Positions 1-12,000 of a stretch of 35,162 nt of DNA are shown here, piece by piece. The position numbers and the translations under genes are program-made. The notes under the pieces were generated by a model that saw nothing but the letters and a program-made list of their open reading frames with translations, was not told where the DNA came from and searched no databases. Positions within the stretch are counted from its first letter, which is position 1, and each line of letters begins with the position of its first letter. The DNA is from Anaerolineae bacterium. Lineage in GTDB: Bacteria; Chloroflexota; Anaerolineae; Epilineales; JAHCIE01. The DNA is taken from positions 1 to 35,162 of the forward strand of contig JAHCIP010000024.1 of assembly GCA_026129165.1 (NCBI GenBank). The letters run 5' to 3'.

Positions 1-3000
1 TAGGGGCGGGGAGGGTGTCCACGAGGGTGACGCCGGTCGCCGCCGAGGGGCCGGTATTGGTGACGACGAGGCTCATGGTGAACGGGATGAACTTGACCAC
101 CGGCTGCGGGTTGAAGCTCTGGGCTACCACCAGGTCGGACCGTGGCATCAGTGTCGCGCTGTCGCTGGCGCCGTTGTCGTTCGATTGAATCTCGACCATG
201 CCCGCTGGCGCCGACACAGAGGCTGTATTGGCCGTGGTCCCACGCACGCCGGGCTTAAGGACGCCGCCTACGGTGAACGTCACTACGCCGCTAACGATCA
301 GCGAGACCTTGGCGTTGATATTCCCCGTGCCGCTGGCCGGGACCGGACAGGCCGAGCCAGTCGAGGCTGCGCACGACCAACTGGTGGTGGCAAACTCGGC
401 GGCCAGGTTGTCGACCACTGTGGCGTCCAACACGGGATTGGGTCCCTGGTTGGTCACCACCACGTCGAAGTTGAACGGCGCGCCCGGCACGGCGGTAGAC
501 GAGTGGGTCTTGACCAGTTTCAGGTCCGTGCCATGCGCGTAGACGGTCGTGGACTGGAAGGGGGTGGGAGCGCTGACATTCCCCGCCGCATCGGTGGCCC
601 GCGCCCGCCACTGGTAGACCTCCCCGTTGACGTCGGGCCGCTTCCAGGCGAAGCGCCACTCTTGCGGGCCGCCAGCGGGCAGCGCCAGCGCGCTCACCGG
701 CTGCCAGGGGATTGTATTGGGGTCAACGCCCTGTTTGACGATCTGCACTTCAACTCGGCTGACGAGGCCGCCACTGGGGGTCAGGTCCTGGGCCACGCCG
801 GTGATCTCGACCGGGCTGGCCCCGACCACCGGGGGTAGACTGAAGTTGACCGTTGGCGGCGTATTGTCCACCGTAAATGTGACCGACGCCACGGCGCTGG
901 GATTCCCACGCCGGTCGGTGGCCTGGGCTTCCAGGGTAAAGGAGGGCGCAGCGGGAACCGTCACATTGGCCGACCACAGCGCGCCGCCGCTGGCCGGTGT
1001 CCAGCCCCCCGCTCCCGCCTGGCGCACCTGCACACTGCCAAAGCCGGCCCCCTTGCCATCGTCGGCCGTGCCCTGGACCACAATGCCTGTCCCAGACCGA
1101 AGCGTGGTGTTGACATTCTTTATGATTTGGACCGTGGGCGCGTCACCGTCGACGGTGTGCCCCAGGCTGGCCGCCCCGACGGCTGAACCACCCAGAGTCG
1201 CCGTCGTCGTCACGGCGTCCAGCGGACCTAGCACCCCTGCCGCCGCCAACTGGCCCGTCAGGGTGATGGCGCGGGTCTCCAGGGCGGCCAGGGACAGCGG
1301 CGTCAGGGTCCAGGTTGAGCCGCCGGCTGGACACGCGCCACACGCCGCGCCGGTCACGCTCTGGTAGCCCAGCCCCGTCGTCGTCGTGAAGCTCAGGTCA
1401 ATCCCGCTGACCGTGTACGCCTCGCGGTTCTCCAGGCTCAGGACATAGTCCAGGCTCTGGCCCGCGCCCCACGCGCCATTGCTCGCTTGCGGGCTGCTCA
1501 AGGTCGCAGTGATCGCCGCCGCCTTCGGTTGGCCTGTATTGATGGCGGCCACACTGCATGGCGTGCTCCAGCTATAGGCGGCCGGCCAGGGGCCGGCCAG
1601 CGGGTTGGTGGTCGGGAAGGCGCTCCACACCTCGCCAGCGTCGGTCACAGCGTAGGCCAGCAACTTGACGTTGGTGATGCTCGTCAGTGTCCAGTCTAGC
1701 TTGATCTCGGTGCCGCCACTCTGGCCCTGGGCGAACTGCAAGGCCCCGCTGGGCGTCCAAACGCCGCCGTTGGCCTGGTACAGCGTGCCCTGGGTGGGCG
1801 AATCGACCTTGAGGGCATAGCTAGCGTTGAAGGGCAGGCTGCGGCCGGCCAGCGGCTCCACCAACTGGTTGGTCCCGCCGCCGCCGGTGTCAAGGTAGGC
1901 CCACAGGCTGCCGTCGAGGGTCCACCAGCCGCCCTGCCAGCCGAGGTAGAACGCGTTGCCGCTCCAGGTCGCGTAGAGCGACTGCGGCGTCTTGGGTCGG
2001 GCGTCGTCGCCCAGCCACTCAGAGTCGGTGCGCCACTCCTGATTCAAGCGGTCCAGCAGGCCGTCCAGGCTGATGGTCTGGCTGCGGTCCTGGCACAGCC
2101 CGGCGTCAATGAAGCGGCCCACATGCCACGGGCCGTAGCGATAATCGGCCCGGTTCCCCACGGCGTCCCGCGCGCTGATATGGACATACCAGTCGCCGTT
2201 GGCGTTGAGGCTGCGCGCCGCACTGTTGCCGACCACTGGGGTGGCCGGCGTAAAGACAGCCGATTGGACCACATCCAGTAGTACTGTCACCGCGCCGCCA
2301 CTGTCACTCGGTGTCTGCCATTGGATCGTCAGGCTCTGGAAGGCGTCGAGATGGCTGCCCTCAGGGATATTGAACGTCACCGGCGTTAGCCCGCTGGGCG
2401 GCGTATTGTCCACCGTCAGGCTCGGCTGCGCCTCGTTGGAGACGTTGCCCGCCGCGTCCAGCGCCCGCACCCGGAGCGGGTAAGTCGCCCCGGTCGTGCT
2501 GACGGGCGCGGTCCAGGCCAGGCTCCAATTCCCGCCACTCAGTTGCGCGGTCAGCCAGAGGACGCCGCCATCGAAGCTGACTTCGACCGCCGCCAACCCG
2601 CTGCCCCCGCTGTCGCTGGCCGTTCCAGTCAGCGTCGTGGTCTGCGCCACGACCCCATACGGCGGCGCGCTGACGGTCGGCGGCGTGGTATCGAGGTTGA
2701 CGGTGATGGAGGTCGGCGCGCCGGCCCCGTCGCCATTGGCGGCCGTGGCAATCAGTGTATTGGCGCCCGCTACCAGGGTGACGCTAGCGGTCCAGGCCGT
2801 CACCAGGGCGAACGGATCGTCCAGGGTGGCGGGGAAGGTGAACGCGCCGCGCTGGATCGTCACCTGCCCCGGGCCGTTAACGCTGGCGAAGCGGACGAAG
2901 CCGCGAATGGTGGCCGGCGTCTGGTTGGTCCACTCAGTGTTAGCCGGGCTGGCGAAGGTGACGAGGTGATTGACGACGCTGGTTGACGTAGGGGTGTCAT

Positions 3001-6000
3001 GCTGAGCAGAGCCAAGCATCTCGTCGGCAGAGTCGAGACTCTTCGCTTCGCTCAGAGTGACAGTGGAGGGCGTGCCCCTGGCCGACGTGACAGCCGAGGT
3101 GATGGTCAGGCCGCCGGAGGCGCTGCGGCCGGTATTACCCGCCGCGTCCCTCGCCACCGCGACAATGCTGTGCGAGCCAGGCGCCAGAGGCACGATGGCG
3201 TGGAACTGGCGCGGCTGCCCGTTGACCCAACTGCGTGTCGTCCAGTCGGCGGGGACGATGGTCGTTCCATCCACTTCGAAGTAGACGGTCTGCGCCGTGC
3301 GCGGCCCCTGGAAATTCGCCACCTGGCCGATGAGTTCGTAGGCGGCGGCCGGGACCGAGGGCGAGCCAGTCGGTTGAATCAGGCTCACGCCGGGGCTGTC
3401 GCCGTCGGCGTAGAACTGCCCGGCGAACATGGTGACCGGGTTGGTCTCCGCGTTGCCCAAACGGTCAGTCGCCCGCGTGTAGAGGCGATATAGGCCCGTC
3501 CCACCCACGTTGACGCTGCCACTCCAGTAGCGGGCCACGTCGGTCGGCTGCCCGGCCAGGGTGACAGGCGTCCAGACGGTGGGCACGGTGAGGGTGATGG
3601 ACTGGGTCGCGTTGACGATGGGGCCAAACAGTCCGACCTCGACCGTCTGCGGCCCGACGTTGCCGACGCCACACGACGTTCCCTCTTTACCAAACAGCAG
3701 CACCAGCGGCGGGGCGACGAGTTCCTGGTAGCCTCGGTCGGCGCGCTTACCGCCGCCGGCCGGAACCTCCGTCAGCTTATCGGCGCTGTCCACGGCCGGC
3801 GAGGTGGGCTGCAGGCCGAAGTTGCCCGCGCCGGCGTTGACAAACAGCGGGTTCTGGTTGATCAGGTCGGTAAACTGATTGGTGGCGATGCCCACCGCGT
3901 TGCCGGCCGTATTGGCGTTGTACAGGTTGTACTCGCTGTAGACCTGGCCGCCCGTGACGCTGCGGATGCCCGCCCCGCCGTTGTTGGCCAGGATGCTGTT
4001 GTTCAGGCTCAGCCACGTCGTCAGGCCCGCGACACCCACGCTGCGGACGGCATCGTTGGTGTTGTTGGCGAGGGTGGTGAACGTCGCCGTACCGCTGGCG
4101 CTGTTGTCGAGCAGGATGCCGGTGTGGTTGCCCGTGATGAGCAGGCGGCGCAGGTCAATCGTATTGGCCTGGTTGGTCAGATGCACCGCGCCACTCGTAT
4201 TCGCGCCCGTTAACTTCAGGCCGCTGGCGCCGGCCCGCACCACGCCGTCGAACGTCACCGCGCTGCCCGCGCTGCCCGCGTTGAGGGTGGTCTCGTCCGC
4301 GCCGCTGCCGATGAGCCGGGCATAGCTCGGCACGCTCACCCGTTCATTCCACACGCCCGCGCCGACACCGACACTGAACTGGACATCGCACAGTCCCGGC
4401 GTGGTGGTGTCGCAGTCGAGGGCGGCCGCCGCGCGGCTGGCGGCGTCCAGGGCATCCTGGATGCGGTTGAAGGCGTCCACCTGCCACTCAAGGCCATCAT
4501 TGTCACACGTCTGACAATAGCCCTGGTCGGCGTAGAAGGCCGCCTGCCCGACTTCGAGATAGCCCATGTCCACCCGGCCATCCGCGCCGGGCGGCGTCGG
4601 GTCGCTGGGGTTGCCCGCGTTGAGCACGGGCGAACCGACCTGCGGGCGGTAGTCGTGGTCGGCCACGTTGGTAAACAGCGGGTCGAGGGTCAGGTCGCCG
4701 GGGCCAAAGGCGGCCTGGGGCGCGCCGCCGTCAATCTGGACATCGCCCCCATTCAGCCAGTAGTCGTTGTAGCGCTGTAGTTCAGCGCCCGGCGCGCAGG
4801 TCTGATAGCTCAGCGCCACGCCGGTCTGGAAGGCGAAGACCGTGTTACGCACGTCGAGGACGGCGCAATTGGTGGTCTGGAGACCCATCCCGTTGCTGAC
4901 AATCGTGTTGTTGACGACCTCGACGGTGGTCGAACTGCCGGCGAGCCGAATCCCCCGCCCCGTCGAGTTGCGGATGATGTTCCGCGACACCTTGAGACCC
5001 TGGCTGCCGTCCTCGGCGCGGAAGCCGTCACTGGCCGTGCCCGCGCTGTTGAGCGTGAGTCGGGTCAGCGTGGCGCGATGGACTCCCTCGGCTGTGACCA
5101 ACGCAGCCGGGACAGGCCCAACGGGCGGCTGGACCATGGACAGGTCCGCGCCGGAGCCGATGACCTGGACGCCGCTCGCCAGGTAGACTGCCTCCTGGTA
5201 GACGCCTGGGCCGAGCAGGACGCGGTTCGCGCCACTGTTGATGGCCGCCTGGATCGAGCTAAAGGCGTCCACACCCCAGCTATGGGCGTCGTTGGCGCAG
5301 ACGACGCAGTAGTCGGGCGAAACATAGGCGTCCAGCAGGGGCGCGCCGGGCGGCGGCTGGTGGTAGCCCGCCGTCAGCGTCGAGCCAGTCTGGACGCGGT
5401 ATACAGCCAGGCTGGGGTCAAGCAGGCGGGCATTCGCCAGGCTAACGGTGCTGGCGAAGCTGCCGGCGCTACCGCCCTGGAGAGGCGACCACTGCCCATC
5501 GCCTACCCAGGCGGTCCCCGTGCGGGCCACTTCAAAGTCGAGGAGTACCTGGGTCGGACTGAACCACTGGCTATTCGCCACGGCGGCGGGCTGGATAAAC
5601 GCGGTGCGATCCAACGTGAGCTTGTCAGGCGCGGGGCCGCCCACATCGCCGTAACTATAGACGCGGTTGGTGTTATTGCCCATCTGGGCGTACAGCTTGC
5701 TGCCCACTCGCGCCAGGCCGCCGCCCTGGTTGACCAACGCCGGCGCGTCGTCGTCGCCCGTCGTGAGGTTGGAGTTATCGCCCAGCGCCTGCCAGGTGTC
5801 GGTGGCGATACGGTAGCGCATGATGGCGCGGCCATTGCCGCCGATGGTGGCGTACAGATACTCGTTGCCGTCCCAGACCAGGCCCGCGCCGGCCCCCGTC
5901 GAGAAGGGCGGGCTGGCCCGTTGGGACCAACTGCCGCCGCTATAGCGGTAGAGGCGCTGGCTCGGCGCGCCGGTCAGGACGAACAGACCCGTAGCGCCGG

Positions 6001-9000
6001 CGTTGGCGGCCGCGCCCCCCGTCCCCAGCGTCACGGGCAGCGTCGGACCGGCGGCCCAACTATCCGAGCCGGCGGTATAGATGCGGAACAAGTCGGTGGA
6101 GCCGAGCAGGGCGTAGAGCGTACCGCTGCCCGTGCCGGCCAGCGCCGTCCCCGCCCCCAGGCTGCTGGCGAGGCCCGTCGTGTCAATGAGCTTCCTCGGC
6201 TGCCAGACGCCCGCGTTGGAGCGATAGAACAGGGTGGTCGGGTTCCAGATGTTAAAGTTCGGGTAGTACGCATACTGGGCGCCGTCGGCCAGCAGGACAC
6301 CATCATCGGTGAACGCGAGGCTGTTGACCTGCTGCGCGAAGGTGAAAGTACCATACGGGGTGTTGCTCAGGTCGGTCCACGCGCTGCCGTTCCACTGCCG
6401 AATCGCGGCGCTGCCACCGCCGGCGTCGTGGCTGGCGTAGACGCCGCCGCTGCTGTCCACGGCCAGGGCGTGCACCGTGCCGCCCGCGCCGCCCGCCATG
6501 TCAGACCAGTTCGAGCCGTCCCAGCGCGCCACGCGGTTAACGGTCGTCGTCTCATTGGCGTCGATGAACTGACCGCCCGCGTACAGGTTCCCGCTGCTGT
6601 AGGCCAGCGTCCGCACCGTGTCGTCGAGACCACGGTCGAGCGCGTCCCAGCCCGACCCATTCCAACGCGCGATATTCTTCGTGACGGTAGACCGCAGGTA
6701 GACGCGGATGGAGCTAACCTCGTCTTCCAGGTTGGGCGCGTAGTCAGGACCGGCACCTGAGACCTCCCCCAGGTTGCCAATACTGACCCCCAGCTCACGA
6801 GCATCGCCCGTAAAGTTCCTCTCGGCATAGAGGGTAGCGTAGACCATGCCGCCCAGCAGCACCGCCGAGATATTATCCTCAAAATTCTTGCCTGTGTCGC
6901 CATTGTCCGGGTGGACCTGGCTCAGGTCGCCGTAGTTGCCAACATTAAAGATCTTGCAACGGTTGCGGGCGTCGGTGTCTCCGTTCGCGTACAGGTCGGC
7001 ATTGTAGTAACGCTCGATGAAGACCGCGATCTGGTACTCGTTGGGGCGGCAGTTATCCGGGTTGGGCGAGGTGCGGATAAAGGGTGGTTGGAGATCGGTG
7101 CGGTACGTCGGAATATCCCCGGCCGCGTACACCTGGCTCCCGTTGGCCGCCACGGCCAGCACCGCGCTCGACGGGCTAATCCTTGCCTGGCCGACCGCCC
7201 CGCCAATCCCCACACTCAGGGCTTGCCACTGACTCGACCCCACCTCCCAGCGCGCGATGTGGTACAGGGCCGGCATGGACGGACGCGGCTCGACCTTGAA
7301 CGAAGAGACATCGTCGCGCATGTCGGCGCGCACGAACGGGTCATCGTTGTCCCAATAGTAGGACGTACCGTTGAGCCCGGTATCGGTATACATGGTCAAG
7401 CGCACCAGGCCGCCGACACGAACCGAGTAGACGCTGTCGTTAGGCCAGCCGACTGAACGCCGGTCACCATAGTTACCAAGATCGAGGACGACACAGGCAT
7501 TGTTGCCCGACATCTGGTAGTTGGCGAGTTGGTACAGGGCGACCTGGTGCGGCCCCGGGTCGCACCAGGTGAAGCTGTCGTTAATGAACCCACTCCAACT
7601 GCTGGGAGTCCAGCCTGGTGGGTCGTAGGCGTCGTTCTGGCCGGCCTCGTCGGTAAACTCGCCGCCGACCACCACATCGCCGTTGCCGTCCAGGGTCAGC
7701 GCGTTGACAGTGTCGTTCAGGCCGGCGCTCAGGGCGACCCAGTCACCGAGGGACTGGCTCCAGCGGGCGATGTGGCTGAGCGACATGCTGCCGCCGGCCG
7801 TCGCGGTGAAGTCGCCGCCGACATAGAGGTCATCGTTGGCGGCGACGGCCAGCGCGCGCACCGTGCCGTTGAGACCGCTGCCGAGTGGCGCCCAGGTCTG
7901 CGTCGTCGGGTTCCAGACGGCGATGCGGTTCATCGTCTGGCTGTCGTGGGAAGTAAAGTCGCCGCCGGCGTAGACGCGGCCCTGACTATCCACCGCCGTC
8001 GCCAGGACGCCCCCATTGGGGGTAAAGCCCCACTGGGGAGCGTGGGCCAGGAGATAGGGCGTGCTGCTGCCGCCGTCGGCAATCTGGGTGGCCGGGCCGA
8101 AGGTGTTCGGGACCGGCGCGTTGTAAGTCTGCCAGCCCAGGCCTGCCGACGCCGGCGTGTAACGGCGGACCTGACCGTTCCCTTGACTGGCGACCGAGTA
8201 AATCTGGCTGCCCACCGCCCCCAGCGTTCCGCCTGTCGTGGCATTGACCGGCAGGTTGCCGATAGCGGCCCAAGTGTGGTCAAAGGCGGGATCCGCCGGC
8301 CCGGTGGCTTCAATGTAGCTGCCACTGCCATTGTCGCCGGCGATGGTGGCGCGAGAGAGGGTAAGGGTGCTGTCGCGGTCCATGCTCACCGCGTGGCTGC
8401 TAAAGCTGTGCATCACCACCTGGTCCAGCACGGTCTTGAGGCTGGCTGTCGCCACACCGCCCACCCCCGCGTTGGAGAGGGTGAGCAGGGTCGCGGCGTT
8501 GCGCAAGGTCAGCTTCTCCAGCCGCACGCCCGTGGCATTGCTGATGGTCACGGCCCCATCCACAAACACGGCATCCGGGTGGACGCCCTGGACTACCAGC
8601 CCGTTCTTGCCGTTGACCGTAAAGCCGGTGTAGACGCCGGGCTGGACGCGGACTGTATCACCGGCGCTGGCCGCGTCCACCGCCGCCTGGATCGTCGTGT
8701 ACGGGCCGCCGTCGTCGTCCACCGTCAGGACGGAGGACGATAGACGGCGGACGGAGGACGATAGACGGCGGACGGAGGACGGGGCCTCCTCGCTGGCCTG
8801 TTTCTCTTCTCCCGTGGTCGGTCGTCGGTCGTCCGTCCACCGTCCGCCGTCGGTCGGCGGAGCGCCGCCGACCGGCAGCGCGCTGGCCCGGACATGGGGC
8901 GCGGGGCCGAAGTCCAGCTTGGTCAGGGGCGCGGGGCCGCCCGGCGTGGTCGGGAGCAAGAGCAAATCGGAGGACTGGTCGCAGTTCAGGTCAGCGCCGG

Positions 9001-12000
9001 CCGCGTAAGGCGCGGAGGCCGCGCTAGCGACACCCGTCAGGGTCGCGGCGACGGTCGGGGGCGCGCTGAACGACGCCGCGCCGTGGATAAGATACGCATT
9101 GCCCGCCGCGGTGCCGAGCAGAAGATCAGCCTTGCCGTCGGCGTTGACATCGCCGGGCGCGGCCAGGAAGCCCGACGGGGCATCCACGTACCCTGTGAAC
9201 ACCACGGCCGTGCCCGCGCCGAGGCGCAACCTGGGCGCCGCGCCGTCGCTATAGATAAAGTCGGCCTTGCCGTCGGCGTCCACATCGCCCAACGCCGTGA
9301 CACGCGGGGCGGCGTCGGTGGTGGTGTAAGTAGCGGCGGCGCTGCTCAGGGCGAGAGTTTGCTTGCCGCGCGCCGTGAACATCCCGGAGCCACGGAAGAC
9401 GCGGACCTTGCCCGCCTCGGTGACAGCGAAGTCATCATACTGGTCACCGTCGGTGTCACCGACGCCGGTGGCGGCCTGCCCCGCACCCAACGGCGCGCGG
9501 GCGGCGTACTCGGTGAGGACATCAATCGGGCCGACGGTCTGCCAGGGCGCGCCGTGGCCCAGCAGCAGATAGGCATAGCCGGTATCGGCCAGCAGGACGT
9601 CATCGAAGCCGTCGCCATTGACATCGCCAGCCGGGGCCACCAGGCGCACGCCCGGCAGGCTGAAGACGACACGCCGCGCCGGGTCGGGGCCATCCAGTAC
9701 GACATCGCGGCCCAGCGGCGCGCCACGTCCCAACTGGAGGAAGACACGGTTATGGGTCGCGTCCCCCATCAGGAGATCGTTGAAGCCGTCGGCGTTGACA
9801 TCGCCGGCTGGGGCCAGCAGGCCACCCAGGCCCGCGCCGGCCGCGCCGACGAAGGAGGTCAGCGACCGGCTGAGCAACTCTACCGCATCCGGCGGGGCGG
9901 GGAAGTCGCCAGCGCGGCCATAGACCACCACCACGCGCCCCGCGCCGCCATTGGCCGCCGGCAGTCCCACGGCCAGGTCGCCCTTGCCGTCGCCATCCAC
10001 ATCGCCCAGCCAGGTCAGGCGCACGCCAGCATCATCGTCCAGCACCGTATCCGGCTGGAGCCAGACCGTCGCGCTGGCGAGAGCGTCCAGCGTCCCGGTC
10101 AGCGGCTGGGGCCGCGAGGGCAGCGGCGCATTACCGGCGTCGTTGACGCGACCGCTGAGCGGCAGGGGCTGGTTAGCGCGTACATCAGGCGACTGGGTAT
10201 AGATAGCCGTATTTAGGCTATCGGCGGGCGGCACGCGGTCAATGACCACACTCTGGACCGCCATGTCACTGTAGTTGCCGGCCCTATCAATGGCGCGTAC
10301 AGCGACGGTGTGCGCGCCTTGCGAACGGTCTACATCGGGCAGCCGCCAGCCATAGGTCCAGGCCCCGGCAGAGAAGGCGACTTCACGCCACGGCCGGCGG
10401 TCGAGGCTGATCTGGACGCGATCAACGCCGGAGAGATTGTCGGCGGCCGTACCAGCCAGGTTAATGAGATTATTGGCATCCGGCTTGAGACAGACCGCGC
10501 CGCTGGGCTGGGCGCAACTCAGTCCGGTCAACCCACTTGTCAGGGCGACCGTCGGCGCAGTGTTATCCACCGTCACCTGAACCTGGCTCTGCCCGGTGCG
10601 GTTCACGTAGTCCGTCGCCCGCGCCGTCAGGGTGTAGACGCCATCAGCCGGCAGGGTCCAGGCATAGGCCCAGTTGGTCGTCCCGGTCGCCGGTTGGAAG
10701 CCGCCCCCTGTATTGACCTCGACCTTCGTGACCCAGGACGTGGGGTCCAAGGCTGTGCCGCCGAGGATATAGTCTGTGCCGCGTAGGAAGGCGTTGGGCT
10801 CGGGGGCCTGGAAGACAATGGCCGGGTCGTCCACGTCAATGCGGACTTCAAAGGTTTTGGTCAGAACAGAGGTCCCATACGGCAGGCTCAGGTCTACTTT
10901 GCTGCGGATCGAGCTGCCGACGAGGGCTGTGGTGCCGGTGATGGTGGTACTGACAATCTCGCCAAAGCTGAGGTTGTTTGGCGGCGTCGCCGTGAAGTTC
11001 CACTTGTAATTCGACCCACCCGACCCGTCGCCCGTCACGCTGGCCGTCTTGACCTTGCTGCCCGTCATCTGCCCACCGCTGAGCGAGGTCAGGGCATTGG
11101 GCAGGTGGGCCGTCAGCGTCCGGGTCACAGGCTGCGGGCCGACATTGAACACGCCGAGGTCGAACGCCACCGTCCTGGATGGCGGGGCCACAACGGCCGG
11201 GACGCCGTTGTTCGGGTCGACGGCCAGCGGCCGGCCACTCAAGAAAATCCGCGCCACATCGTTGAACCCGTAGGGGCTGACGTGGTTCTGGTATTCCTCT
11301 TGGTCGCTCATGCCATCGCCGTCGTAATCGTCTACATACGGTTCGGAGCAGACATGGACCACGCGGCCGCCGGGCAAGGTCACATCCCAGCCGCCCACCA
11401 GGACGCCTGCCTGTACGCGGCACACTTCGGCGCCATCCGACAGGTCATCGCCATCGGTGTCGGGGTTTAGCGGGTCGGTACTGAGGCGCAACTCCTGGCC
11501 GTCGGACAGGCCGTCGCCGTCGCTATCGGCCACTGTCGGCCTGGTGTGGGACGTATTAACCTCGTAGCCGTCCGACAGGCCGTCGCCATCGGTATCCCAG
11601 GCCGCACTGTTGGTCCCGTAGCGCGCCTCTTGCGCGTCGGTCAGACCATCTCCGTCGCGGTCACGGTTGGTCAGCGCTGACCAGGTCCACAGACCGTCCA
11701 CGGTGGCAGGCAGCACATCCAGGGTAATCTTGACCGGCTCCTCGTCATACTCGATGGTCTGGGTATCGCTGTGCTTGATGGCGCAGATAGCGCCAAACAA
11801 GCCGCACTCGACCCAGCGGTAGCGGTACTTCAGGTAACGCCGCAGGCTGAGTTCAGCATTCCGCAGCGGGCTGGGCAGGCGGAAGCGCGCGGAGAGCTGG
11901 TTCGAACAGCGCTGCTCCTCCCCACCAAAAGTAGCGCAGTTCGCTTGCTGATCCGCCTGCTCATCCGTCGTCACCACGATGGAACCTGGCCCGCTGACTT

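Noticed and set aside
5078..6760. Long plus-strand open frame (560 codons) antisense to the giant gene
   Set aside because: It lies wholly opposite the giant frame, reads as low-complexity Arg/Ala/Gly/Val sequence without recognisable domains, and has no ribosome site. It is a GC-rich shadow.
8955..10020. Regular short DNA repeats suggesting a CRISPR array
   Set aside because: The repeats are degenerate codons for DVNxDGxxD loops at uneven spacing and the frame is open throughout.
8894..10216. Plus-strand open frame of 440 codons opposite the FG-GAP region
   Set aside because: Its periodic sequence mirrors the complement of the FG-GAP repeats; no family is recognisable.
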